This document shows positions 16,056-23,949 of a stretch of DNA of 38,881 nt, one piece after another. Both the position numbers and the translations under genes were made by a program. The DNA comes from JAKFFN01 sp964444305 (GTDB lineage Bacteria > Sumerlaeota > Sumerlaeia > Sumerlaeales > Sumerlaeaceae): assembly GCA_964444305.1 (NCBI GenBank), contig CAYUGQ010000013.1, positions 1-38,881 of the forward strand. Direction: 5' to 3'. Every line of letters begins with the position of its first letter. The first letter of the stretch is position 1. A model generated the notes under the pieces. It was not told the DNA's origin, searched no databases, and was given only the letters and a program-made list of their open reading frames with translations.

Positions 16056-16424
16056 TTACACCACTTCGGGCGCCAGAGAGATGATCTTCATAAAGTTTTT
16101 CCTGCGCAGCTCGCGTCCCACCGCTCCGAAGATACGGGTGCCGACCGGCTCATTGTTGTTATTGATGATCACAGCAGCATTGCCATCAAACTTAACGTAG
16201 GAACCGTCATCGCGACCCACCTCTTTAGCAGTGCGCACGACCACGGCTTTCACCACGGAGTTCTTCTTCACGGTGCCATCGGCCGAAGCCTCACGCACAC
16301 TGGCGACGATGATATCGCCAATCCGGGCATACCGACGACCGGAGCCGCCTAAAACCTTGAAGCACCGAATCTTTTTGGCGCCACTGTTATCCGCCACATC
16401 CAGTACTGTATATTCCTGAATCAT
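16056..16424 (-). CDS. rplN: 50S ribosomal protein L14
   Basis: 122 residues, exact family length. MIQEYTVLDVADNSGAKKIR and KKNSVVKAVVVRTAKEV are typical of L14, which forms an intersubunit bridge and binds L19. ATG start, 91 bases after rpsQ. Confidence 0.97.
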   Translation of the reverse strand: MIQEYTVLDVADNSGAKKIRCFKVLGGSGRRYARIGDIIVASVREASADGTVKKNSVVKAVVVRTAKEVGRDDGSYVKFDGNAAVIINNNNEPVGTRIFGAVGRELRRKNFMKIISLAPEVV

Positions 16425-16515
16425 TTCCGTCTGTTCCTTAAAAAACGTGTCGTTTCTCTAGATCTGTGCACCAGGACCGCATGCAGCCTGTTGGCATACA
16501 GCTTACCAGGACAAA

Positions 16516-16803
16516 TTACTTAGCCCGATCGATAACTTCCTGCACGCGCCAGCATTTTGTTTTGCTGAGCGGGCGGGTTTCCACTACGCGAACGGTGTCG
16601 CCTTCACGGGCGTCATTCTGTTCGTCGTGAGCATACAGCTTCGTGGTACGCTTGATGTATTTCTTGTACAGGGGATGTTTCACCATCCGTACAATGGCCA
16701 CCACGATGGTCTTGTTCATCTTGCTGCTGACGACCTTACCGACGCGGGTTTTGCGCTGACCCCGCGCTTCTGCTGATGCTTCTGTATTCTGAGTGTTTTC
16801 CAT
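16516..16803 (-). CDS. rpsQ: 30S ribosomal protein S17
   Basis: 95 residues, with about 15 extra acidic or polar residues before the core. KTRVGKVVSSKMNKTIVVAI and GDTVRVVETRPLSKTKCWRV are the S17 OB-fold signatures. It binds the 5' domain of 16S rRNA. ATG start. Confidence 0.97.
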   Translation of the reverse strand: MENTQNTEASAEARGQRKTRVGKVVSSKMNKTIVVAIVRMVKHPLYKKYIKRTTKLYAHDEQNDAREGDTVRVVETRPLSKTKCWRVQEVIDRAK

Positions 16804-16820
16804 ACTTTAGTCCTCTGCCC

Positions 16821-17027
16821 CTAGCTCGCCGGGCTCTGTTCGCGATTCTTTTCCGCGATCACCTGGATAATCCGGGCCCGATCACGACGATGATTCCGAA
16901 TGGCTGCCGCGTTCTTTTCTTCTTCATTGGCAACCCGGAACCGCAGCTTCTGGAGCTGCGCTTCCGTTGATTCCAACTGACCCTTCAATTCATCCAGGTC
17001 TAGTTTTCTCAGCTCTGCGCTTTTCAT
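16821..17027 (-). CDS. rpmC: 50S ribosomal protein L29
   Basis: 68 residues, two helices. MKSAELRKLDLDELKGQLES and LRFRVANEEEKNAAAIRNHR fit L29 at the polypeptide exit tunnel. The ATG lies two bases after the rplP stop. Confidence 0.94.
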   Translation of the reverse strand: MKSAELRKLDLDELKGQLESTEAQLQKLRFRVANEEEKNAAAIRNHRRDRARIIQVIAEKNREQSPAS

Positions 17028-17029
17028 AA

Positions 17030-17449
17030 TTATTGTCCACCATCCTCGCGCTTGATAAAGCGAGTTTTGATTGGCAGTTTATAAGCAGCGCGGCTCAGAG
17101 CCTCGCGTGCCAGTTCTTCCGCCACGCCTTCAAACTCGAACATAATACGTCCAGGCTTAACCACGGCCACCCAATGCTCCGGGTTACCTTTGCCCTTACC
17201 CATGCGCGTCTCAGCTGGCTTAACAGTCAGCGGCTTGTCAGGGAAAATAGTGATCCAGAGTTTGCCACCACGTTTAACGTGACGGTTAATGGCGACACGG
17301 GCCGCCTCAATCTGGCGGTTCGTAATCCATCCCACTTCAAGGGCCTGCAGCCCAAATTGGCCATAGGAGAGATCGCTTCCGCGGTACGCCTTGCCGCGGC
17401 GACGCCCCTTCTGAACCTTCCTATGTTTTACTCGCTTCGGTAATAGCAT
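17030..17449 (-). CDS. rplP: 50S ribosomal protein L16
   Basis: 139 residues. KRVKHRKVQKGRRRGKAYRG, GGKLWITIFPDKPLTVKPAE and RMGKGKGNPEHWVAVVKPGR are diagnostic of L16, which helps position tRNA in the A site. ATG start. An extra small gene separates it from rpsC. Confidence 0.97.
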   Translation of the reverse strand: MLLPKRVKHRKVQKGRRRGKAYRGSDLSYGQFGLQALEVGWITNRQIEAARVAINRHVKRGGKLWITIFPDKPLTVKPAETRMGKGKGNPEHWVAVVKPGRIMFEFEGVAEELAREALSRAAYKLPIKTRFIKREDGGQ

Positions 17450-17507
17450 CTTTCGTTATCCGTCCTGGTAACTTGTTCGCCCGGAGACGAACCTCAAAAC
17501 TCTCTTT

Positions 17508-17723
17508 TTACTTACTCACTCTCATGACAAGCACCGCCATCAGAGCAAAATCTACAGTGCCGGTCCGGGAATGATACTCGATCTGATTAATCTTCAGATC
17601 CTCCAGCGCCTGATGATCGGCCGTTTCTTCCAGGTATTTGTTTAACTTCTGCTCGAGGGCGATTTCGTCACCCGCAGTGATAATCTTTACCTGTGCCTTT
17701 TCATCCTGTGCCAAGCGTACCAT
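17508..17723 (-). CDS. Small unrecognised protein inserted between rpsC and rplP
   Basis: 71 residues from an ATG at 17723 with GGAG about nine bases upstream; a TTG at 17744 would add seven residues. In most bacteria rplP follows rpsC directly. The protein shows strand-helix-strand features: VKIITAGDE, an amphipathic helix (ALEQKLNKYLEE), INQIEYHSR, then a hydrophobic strand (DFALMAVLVMRV). The layout loosely recalls small Cse60-like proteins, but I cannot confirm homology. It lacks the Lys/Arg richness of a ribosomal protein. Spacing (33 bases from rpsC, 58 to rplP) implies co-transcription with the ribosomal genes and so high expression. Function unknown. Confidence 0.75.
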   Translation of the reverse strand: MVRLAQDEKAQVKIITAGDEIALEQKLNKYLEETADHQALEDLKINQIEYHSRTGTVDFALMAVLVMRVSK

Positions 17724-17756
17724 AACTTCGATCTCCGCAGCCAATCGTCGGTGGCA

Positions 17757-18428
17757 TTAAGCCCCGACTTTGGCTCTTTCTGTGTCGGGCTTCATCACGT
17801 CTTCAAAAACTTCGCCCTTAAAGATCCAGACCTTGACGCCGATGATACCAAACTTCGTTTTCGCTTCTGCAAAACCATAGTCGATATCAGCGCGAATCGT
17901 GTGCAGAGGAACTCGGCCCTCGCGGTACCACTCACTGCGGGCGATTTCAGCACCACCGAGGCGGCCGCCGCACTGAATTTTGATTCCCTGGGCGCCGGCC
18001 TTGATGCTTGCCAGAACCGTCTTCTTCATCGCACGACGAAAGCCGATACGGCGCATCAACTGGCTGCCGATGTTCTCCGCCACAAGCTGAGCCACCAGGT
18101 CCGGCTTCTTGATCTCTTCAATGTTGATGATGACCTGTTTGCCGGTACGAGCTTCGAGGGTCCGGCGAAGGTTGTCGATCTCAGCACCCTTGCGGCCAAT
18201 GATGATGCCTGGCCGGGCAGTGTGGATGGTGATCTTGCAACGAGTGGTTGCCCGCTCGATGTCAATTCGCGAAATACCAGCGTGATAGAACCGAGCCTTG
18301 ATGTCTTTGCGAAGCGCGAGGTCCTCGTGGAGATTTTCCTTATAGGTCTTCTTATCGAAGTACCAACGGCTCTCCCACTGCTTAATTACGCCAAGGCGAA
18401 ACGCTATCGGATGTACTTTCTGTCCCAT
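17757..18428 (-). CDS. rpsC: 30S ribosomal protein S3
   Basis: 223 residues. MGQKVHPIAFRLGVIKQWES, the KH-domain GIIIGRKGAEID and the C-terminal RSEWYREGRVPLHTIRADID are diagnostic. S3 forms part of the mRNA entry channel and its helicase activity. ATG start, 16 bases after rplV. Confidence 0.97.
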   Translation of the reverse strand: MGQKVHPIAFRLGVIKQWESRWYFDKKTYKENLHEDLALRKDIKARFYHAGISRIDIERATTRCKITIHTARPGIIIGRKGAEIDNLRRTLEARTGKQVIINIEEIKKPDLVAQLVAENIGSQLMRRIGFRRAMKKTVLASIKAGAQGIKIQCGGRLGGAEIARSEWYREGRVPLHTIRADIDYGFAEAKTKFGIIGVKVWIFKGEVFEDVMKPDTERAKVGA

Positions 18429-18444
18429 TTAATCTCTCGGTCCC

Positions 18445-18813
18445 TTAAATTTCATTCAGCCGGATGGTGATGTGGCAGGTTCTTTTCCGCACACGCACGC
18501 CCCGGCCCATTGGCGCAGCACGCATCCGCTTCATCATGGCAGCGCCGTCAACAAAGACAGTCCCCACCACCAGGTCATCAGGGTTAGAGAACCCTTTGGC
18601 TTCCGCATTGCTCCGCGCGCTCTTCAGCAGATTCATTACATCGGGGCAGGCACTCGGCTTATGCGTCAACTGCAGCAGGCCCAAAGCATCGCCCACCCGC
18701 TTACCGCGGATAAGATCACACACCAGCCGCGCCTTACGAGCCGGCATTCTGGCGTTGCGAAGCCTCGCTTCTGCAGCCGCATCATAGTTCTTTTCACGTT
18801 TTGGCTTAGACAT
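18445..18813 (-). CDS. rplV: 50S ribosomal protein L22
   Basis: 122 residues. RMPARKARLVCDLIRGKRV, NAEAKGFSNPDDL and the C-terminal RMRAAPMGRGVRVRKRTCHI identify L22, whose loop lines the exit tunnel. ATG start; 10 bases after rpsS. Confidence 0.97.
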   Translation of the reverse strand: MSKPKREKNYDAAAEARLRNARMPARKARLVCDLIRGKRVGDALGLLQLTHKPSACPDVMNLLKSARSNAEAKGFSNPDDLVVGTVFVDGAAMMKRMRAAPMGRGVRVRKRTCHITIRLNEI

Positions 18814-18823
18814 TTCTCAGCTC

Positions 18824-19102
18824 TTACCTCGTCGCCTTGGCGGTTTTGCCACCATGGGTCTTGAACAGGCGGGACGGGGCAAACTCACCCAGCTTATGGC
18901 CCACCATATTTTCGTTAATAAACACCGGGAGGAACTGCTTCCCGTTGTGCACTGCAATGGTCAGACCGACCATGTCCGGCACGATCATGGAAGCGCGGCT
19001 CCACGTCTTGATAACCTTGCGGTCGCCACTGGACTGAGCGGTTTCAACTCGTGCCAGAAGACGTTCTTCCACAAAGGCTCCCTTAGATATACTGCGTGGC
19101 AT
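18824..19102 (-). CDS. rpsS: 30S ribosomal protein S19
   Basis: 92 residues, full length. MPRSISKGAFVEERLL, KTWSRASMIVPDMVGLTIAV and MVGHKLGEFAPSRLFKTHGG match S19 of the 30S head. It starts one base after the rplB stop. Confidence 0.97.
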   Translation of the reverse strand: MPRSISKGAFVEERLLARVETAQSSGDRKVIKTWSRASMIVPDMVGLTIAVHNGKQFLPVFINENMVGHKLGEFAPSRLFKTHGGKTAKATR

Positions 19103-19103
19103 A

Positions 19104-19934
19104 TTATCTCTGGTTCCTCCGCTTGATAATAAACTTGTTCGACTGATTTTTCTTTTTACGCGTGCGATATCCCTTGGTCAGCCAGCCCCAGGGGGACGAA
19201 GGATGACGACCGCCGGAGGTCTTGCCCTCACCACCACCGTGCGGGTGATCGATCGGGTTCATGGCCACACCGCGAACTTCCGGGCGCTTGCCCAGCCAGC
19301 GGCTGCGACCAGCCTTACCAACCTGGATGTTCTCATGCTCGGCATTGCCGATTTGACCCAGCGTGGCACGGCATTCACGGTGCACCAGGCGAACCTCACC
19401 AGACCCCAGACGGATCGTCGCATACTCACCCTCACGGGCCAGCAGCTGAGCGCTGTTGCCAGCACTGCGAACCATCTGAGCGCCCTTGCCCGGACGCAGC
19501 TCAATGTTATGAATCACCGAGCCTACAGGGATATTACGCAGTTTCAGGCAGTTTCCCGGATGAATCTCAGCGGTTTCACCACTCATGACCGTAGCGCCGA
19601 CCTTTAGAGCTGCCGGAGCCAGGATGTAGCGCTTCTCACCGTCAGCATATTGCAACAGCGCGATACGTGCTGTCCGGTTTGGATCATACTCAACAGAGAC
19701 GACCTTCGCCGGAATACCATCCTTGTTTCGCTTGAAATCAATGATACGGTACTGACGCTTGTGACCGCCACCAATCCAACGGCTGGTGATGCGACCCCGG
19801 TTATTACGCCCACCGGTTCTGCGCAATGGCGCCAGAAGGCTCTCTTCCGGCTTGCTCCGAGTGACTTCAGCAAAGCTGGATACACTCATATGCCGGCGGC
19901 TTGGCGTTGTCGGTTTAAATGTTTTTACTGGCAT
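19104..19934 (-). CDS. rplB: 50S ribosomal protein L2
   Basis: 276 residues, normal length. GGRNNRGRITSRWIGGGHKR and the near-invariant C-terminal MNPIDHPHGGGEGKTSGGRH are diagnostic. L2 supports subunit joining and peptidyl transfer. ATG start, 33 bases after rplW. Confidence 0.98.
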   Translation of the reverse strand: MPVKTFKPTTPSRRHMSVSSFAEVTRSKPEESLLAPLRRTGGRNNRGRITSRWIGGGHKRQYRIIDFKRNKDGIPAKVVSVEYDPNRTARIALLQYADGEKRYILAPAALKVGATVMSGETAEIHPGNCLKLRNIPVGSVIHNIELRPGKGAQMVRSAGNSAQLLAREGEYATIRLGSGEVRLVHRECRATLGQIGNAEHENIQVGKAGRSRWLGKRPEVRGVAMNPIDHPHGGGEGKTSGGRHPSSPWGWLTKGYRTRKKKNQSNKFIIKRRNQR

Positions 19935-19967
19935 CGTATTCCTCGTTCCTCAAACACACGGCCCTGA

Positions 19968-20255
19968 TTACAGGTCGCCCAGCTTGTGCCCTTCCTTCAG
20001 GATCACGTAAGCTTTCTTCCAATCAGCCTGACGTCCGGCAAAGCGGCCCTGACGGCGCAGTTTGCCTTTCATCACAACCGTGTTCACCTTATCCACTTCC
20101 ACGTTAAACAGCGCTTCAATGGCACGGGCGATCTCGATTTTGTTAGCCTTGCGGGCAACCTTGAACACATACTCAGGGTTCTGGTCACGATCCCGCAAGA
20201 TCATCGCTTTTTCCGTCAACAATGGACGGGTGATTATCATATAGGGGGATTTCAT
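19968..20255 (-). CDS. rplW: 50S ribosomal protein L23
   Basis: 95 residues. ITRPLLTEKAMILRD, EYVFKVARKANKIEIARAIE and VNTVVMKGKLRRQGR fit L23, the exit-tunnel docking site for SRP and trigger factor. The ATG overlaps the rplD stop by four bases (ATGA). Confidence 0.96.
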   Translation of the reverse strand: MKSPYMIITRPLLTEKAMILRDRDQNPEYVFKVARKANKIEIARAIEALFNVEVDKVNTVVMKGKLRRQGRFAGRQADWKKAYVILKEGHKLGDL

Positions 20256-20896
20256 GCGGATTCCGCCTCCGTAATCTGCTTCTCAAGTGCTTGAAGCGTC
20301 TCAGGCGTAGCCACCAGATGATCACACGTTAGCAGATTGTAAATGTTAATGTTCCGAATGTCAGAGACAATCACAGTGCCCAGGTTACGAGCGGACTTGG
20401 CGAGGTTGTCATCATAGTTGGAAACCAGCACCAGAACCCGGCGGGCGGTATCCACCTTAAGCGCCTCCAGCAAGGCGATGAACGCCTTCGTGCTGGGCTT
20501 GTCCAGAGCGAAATCCTTTAGAACTGTAATCTTCTCAAGACGGCGAAGATCGCTCAGCGCAGAGTAGAGCGCAAGACGGCGAACCTTCTTGTTCACCTTC
20601 TGCGTGTAGTCACGAGGCTGGGGTCCGAAGATCACCGCACCACCACGCCATTGCGGAGCACGAATAGAGCCCTGACGCGCACGGCCGGTCCCCTTCTGCT
20701 TCCAGGGCTTCGCCCCACCACCCCGCACAAACGCACGGGTTTTGGTTGAATGAGTACCCTGACGCTGATTCGCCTGGTAGGCCAGCAGGGTCTGACGGAC
20801 TGCGTGGGGATTCGGCTCAACGCCAAACACCGCATCGCTCACATCCACAGTTCCCGCTTCAGCACCCTTTGGGTCACGAATGGTTAATGTTGCCAT
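20252..20896 (-). CDS. rplD: 50S ribosomal protein L4
   Basis: 214 residues. The long loop (GGGAKPWKQKGTGRARQGS, APQWRGGAVIFGPQPRDY) is diagnostic of L4, which lines the exit tunnel and in E. coli also attenuates the S10 operon. ATG start, five bases after rplC. Confidence 0.97.
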   Translation of the reverse strand: MATLTIRDPKGAEAGTVDVSDAVFGVEPNPHAVRQTLLAYQANQRQGTHSTKTRAFVRGGGAKPWKQKGTGRARQGSIRAPQWRGGAVIFGPQPRDYTQKVNKKVRRLALYSALSDLRRLEKITVLKDFALDKPSTKAFIALLEALKVDTARRVLVLVSNYDDNLAKSARNLGTVIVSDIRNINIYNLLTCDHLVATPETLQALEKQITEAESA

Positions 20897-20901
20897 GATA
20901 C

Positions 20902-21645
20902 TTACTTGCCACCCTTCTTCGAAGCCTTCAGCGGGTTAACAGCCTTCGTGCTCTTAGCCCGATCCGCTGAAGCAGCCTGTAACTGAAGCTGACGTGCCGC
21001 CTTCTTGCCGCGAATGGTTGGACGGATCACGACAAAACTGTTGTTATGACCGGGCACACTGCCTCGTACAATCAAAAGATTCTTTTCGGGGTCCGCCTTG
21101 ACCACCACCAGGTTAAGGACAGCGGACCGAGAATTGCCATGCTGACCAGCCCCCGGCTTGTTCTTCCAAACTCTGGACGGAGACGCCGAAGCACCCTGCG
21201 ACCCCGCACGACGGTGATACATGGAACCGTGGCTCTCAGGACCACGCGCCGTATTCCAGCGCTTGATCGGAGAGGTAAACCCACGCCCCTTCGAAACACC
21301 CACCACGTCAATATGGTCACCCTCTTTAAACAGGTTCACATCCAGCGTAGCGCCCACTTCCGGCAGAGAATCCGAGCTCGCATCGCCATTCAGGCGAAAC
21401 TCACGGATATGCCGCAGCATCGGCACGCCAGCCTTTTTCAAATGGCCAGCCTGCGGGCGGTTCACGTTCTTTTCCTTTTTCTCTTCAAATCCAACCTGGA
21501 TAGCATCATAGCCGTCAGACGCAGCAGTTTTACGCTGCACGACGTAACACGGACCGGCCTGTATATACGTAACCGGCACCAGCTTTCCATCCTGGTCGAA
21601 GATCTGGGACATACCCAGCTTTTTTCCCAATAATCCGAGAGGCAT
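20902..21645 (-). CDS. rplC: 50S ribosomal protein L3
   Basis: 247 residues from the ATG at 21645 (MPLGLLGKKLGMSQIFD), with GGAG about nine bases upstream. The frame is open for 19 further codons, but those are not part of L3. DVVGVSKGRGFTSPIKRWN and the RRAGSQGASASPSRVWKNK loop near the peptidyl transferase centre are clear. A basic 40-residue C-terminal extension (Lys/Ala-rich) exceeds the usual 210 residues. Confidence 0.97.
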   Translation of the reverse strand: MPLGLLGKKLGMSQIFDQDGKLVPVTYIQAGPCYVVQRKTAASDGYDAIQVGFEEKKEKNVNRPQAGHLKKAGVPMLRHIREFRLNGDASSDSLPEVGATLDVNLFKEGDHIDVVGVSKGRGFTSPIKRWNTARGPESHGSMYHRRAGSQGASASPSRVWKNKPGAGQHGNSRSAVLNLVVVKADPEKNLLIVRGSVPGHNNSFVVIRPTIRGKKAARQLQLQAASADRAKSTKAVNPLKASKKGGK

Positions 21646-21712
21646 TCTTTCATCTCCACGGGAGAGAGGCTCGCCTAAGCTCCGCCTCAGCACTCCCTGC
21701 AAAACAGCAGAC

Positions 21713-22024
21713 TTATGTCAGTTTGATTTCCACATGCACACCAGCCGGAAGATCCAGCTCGGTTAGTGCGTCCAGCGTTTTTTGCGTCGGATCGACAATG
21801 TCGACCAGCCGCTTGTGACGCCGCACTTCAAATTGCTCGCGACTTTTCTTATCCACATGGGGCGAGCGCAGAACCGTATACTTCCGAATCCTGGTCGGCA
21901 ATGGAATCGGCCCCGCAATACGGGCACCGGTACGCTTTGCCGTGTCCACGATCTCCTGCACACTCGCATCAAGCAGGCGGTAATCAAACGCGTTCAAATT
22001 AATCCTGATTCTTTGTCCGGCCAT
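21713..22024 (-). CDS. rpsJ: 30S ribosomal protein S10
   Basis: 103 residues. IRINLNAFDYRLLDASVQEI and GPIPLPTRIRKYTVLRSPHV are diagnostic of S10 (NusE), which also joins transcription antitermination. ATG start; 60 bases after tuf. It is the first gene of the S10 block proper. Confidence 0.98.
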   Translation of the reverse strand: MAGQRIRINLNAFDYRLLDASVQEIVDTAKRTGARIAGPIPLPTRIRKYTVLRSPHVDKKSREQFEVRRHKRLVDIVDPTQKTLDALTELDLPAGVHVEIKLT

Positions 22025-22084
22025 AATTCACTCCAGGGAAAAGCCGCCAGCCGAAACCGGCTGACGGCTCCCAGTATCCTTCTG

Positions 22085-23278
22085 TTATTCGACGATCTCG
22101 TTCACAACACCGGCGCCAACGGTACGGCCACCTTCACGGATAGCGAAGCGAAGCTCCTTCTCCATGGCGATCGGGTTGATCAGATCAACCTCGACGTTCA
22201 GGCTGTCACCAGGCATAACCATTTCTACACCCTCAGGCAGCGTAACCACACCGGTCACGTCCGTCGTACGGAAGTAGAACTGAGGGCGGTAGCCCTTAAA
22301 GAATGGCGTGTGACGGCCACCTTCGTCTTTAGCCAGCACGTAAATCTGAGCCTTAAACTTCTTGTGAGGGGTAATCGAGCCCGGCTTGGCGATAACCTGG
22401 CCGCGCTCAATGTCCGTACGCTCAACACCGCGCAGAAGCAGACCGACGTTGTCGCCAGCCACACCCTGATCGAGAAGCTTGCGGAACATTTCAACACCCG
22501 TCACAACCGACTTGCGGGTTGCTTCCTGGATGCCGACGATGTCCACGTTGTCACCAACGTTGATGATTCCGCGCTCAATACGACCTGTTGCCACCGTACC
22601 ACGACCAGAGATCGAGAATACGTCTTCAACCGGCATCAGGAAGGTTTTGTCCGTCGCACGCTCAGGCTCAGGAATATATGTATCCAGAGCTTCCATCAGC
22701 TTTGCGATAGCCGGACGGCCATACTCACCATCTTCACCGTTCAGAGCTGCAAGAGCACTGCCGCGGATGATCGGTGTATCGTCGCCAGGGAATTCATACT
22801 TGGAAAGCAGTTCACGAACTTCCAGCTCAACCAGGTCGAGCAGTTCGCCGTCGTCAACCTGATCACACTTGTTCAGGAAGACCACGATGTAAGGCACACC
22901 TACCTGGCGGGCCAGGAGGATATGCTCACGGGTCTGAGGCATGGGGCCGTCAGTAGCCGCAACAACCAGGATTGCGCCGTCCATCTGCGCAGCACCGGTG
23001 ATCATGTTCTTAACGTAGTCGGCGTGACCCGGACAGTCAACGTGAGCATAGTGGCGGTTTACGCTCTCGTATTCCACGTGCGAGGTGGCGATTGTGATAC
23101 CACGGGCGCGTTCTTCAGGCGCCTTGTCAATCTGATCATAATCCATCACCTGCCCGAGACCGGCGTCTGCCTGCGTCTTCGTGATTGCAGCGGTGAGGGT
23201 CGTTTTACCGTGGTCAATGTGACCAATTGTGCCAACGTTTAAGTGCGGCTTATTACGTTCGAATTTCTCTTTGGCCAT
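22085..23278 (-). CDS. tuf: Elongation factor Tu
   Basis: 397 residues, full length. G1 GHIDHGKTT, G2 region RGITIATSHVEYE, G3 DCPGHADYVKNM, G4 NKCD and G5 GSALAAL are all present, followed by the two beta-barrel domains. It delivers aminoacyl-tRNA to the ribosome with GTP. The switch-I Asn common in EF-Tu (GITINTSH) is Ala here (GITIATSH). ATG at 23278 with AAAGGG just upstream and GGAGG further back. It heads the ribosomal cluster. rpsL, rpsG and fusA, its frequent upstream partners, are absent. Confidence 0.98.
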   Translation of the reverse strand: MAKEKFERNKPHLNVGTIGHIDHGKTTLTAAITKTQADAGLGQVMDYDQIDKAPEERARGITIATSHVEYESVNRHYAHVDCPGHADYVKNMITGAAQMDGAILVVAATDGPMPQTREHILLARQVGVPYIVVFLNKCDQVDDGELLDLVELEVRELLSKYEFPGDDTPIIRGSALAALNGEDGEYGRPAIAKLMEALDTYIPEPERATDKTFLMPVEDVFSISGRGTVATGRIERGIINVGDNVDIVGIQEATRKSVVTGVEMFRKLLDQGVAGDNVGLLLRGVERTDIERGQVIAKPGSITPHKKFKAQIYVLAKDEGGRHTPFFKGYRPQFYFRTTDVTGVVTLPEGVEMVMPGDSLNVEVDLINPIAMEKELRFAIREGGRTVGAGVVNEIVE

Positions 23279-23457
23279 AGCCCTTTATTTTTGATCCTCC
23301 AAAAATGGTACAACCTGATCTTTTACTGCAAATTGAAACCGCGCCAGCGTCAACCGTCGCCCCACACCAACCGCCAATAGGTATGACACGACCGCCTTCG
23401 CCCAGCCCGGCAAGGATGCCATCCGCTGCAGTAACGCGGGCCGCACCCAAACCTGTT

Positions 23458-23481
23458 AAACAAAACGCAGTTCCAAACTGC
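23458..23481 (-). terminator. Terminator-like hairpin in the tuf leader (candidate attenuator)
   Basis: On the minus strand GCAGTT-TGG-AACTGC (perfect six-base-pair stem, three-base loop; 23481 to 23467) is followed at once by GTTTTGTTT. It lies in the region that would be transcribed ahead of tuf and could end transcripts early. Confidence 0.45.
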
Positions 23482-23866
23482 CCGCAGGCAGAAAGGCTTA
23501 CGCCGCAAAACTCCAAAATTCACGAGAAAGAGAAAAGAAAGGCTCATTCGAGACCGGCAGCGCCCGCGGCGCCGCGTAAGTTCCTGCCGCGCTTTGCCCG
23601 GCAGCACCCTTCCGATCCATCAGAACGGTGTCGAAGTCGCCCTCGTCTTCTTTAACCCCGATACCTCGGGTCAATTCAGGTGAAAAAGATACCGGTCGAG
23701 GGGATCCGGCATCTCTCTGCGCGTTAAACGCCGCAGATATGGACTTTTTGCAGTGAACCCGGCCCATAACAGTTCTCATGCGAAAACCAAAATAAACCTT
23801 GTGCACCGGCCTTCATTACGTTGCCGGCCACACCCTATTCAATAATTCGGCAAAAAAACATGCTGC

Positions 23867-23904
23867 AAAAAGAATCAGGCTGCGAACCAAACGTCCGCAG
23901 CCTG
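23867..23904 (-). terminator. Rho-independent terminator of the foldase gene
   Basis: CAGGCTGCG (23876-23884) and CGCAGCCTG (23896-23904) are exact complements around an 11-base loop. On the minus strand the stem is followed by ATTCTTTTTG. It lies 45 bases past the stop of the parvulin-type protein. Confidence 0.85.
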
Positions 23905-23949
23905 AGACTCAATCTGTCAGTTATTTAACAACTTCATTTGTTGCGCAGG

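Larger units (their letters stand above)
23279..23949. other. 671-bp leader/intergenic region upstream of tuf
   Basis: No convincing gene, tRNA or rRNA was found; short open frames on both strands have poor composition and mutually conflicting frames. Two hairpins are seen: a terminator of the foldase gene (23867-23904) and a terminator-like stem about 190 bases ahead of tuf (23458-23481). The region must hold the promoter of the tuf-ribosomal cluster; no unambiguous -35/-10 pair was identified. Confidence 0.5.

Noticed and set aside
21782..23242. 486-codon plus-strand open frame
   Set aside because: Antisense shadow of tuf and the end of rpsJ.
23253..23806. Overlapping minus-strand frames in the tuf leader
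   Set aside because: Two frames of 87 and 102 codons overlap each other and tuf, with Gly/Ala/Ser-rich sequence, no ribosome site and no domain.
23279..23949. tRNA gene upstream of tuf
   Set aside because: tuf is often preceded by tRNA genes, but no GTTCRA T-arm with a matching acceptor stem was found on either strand.
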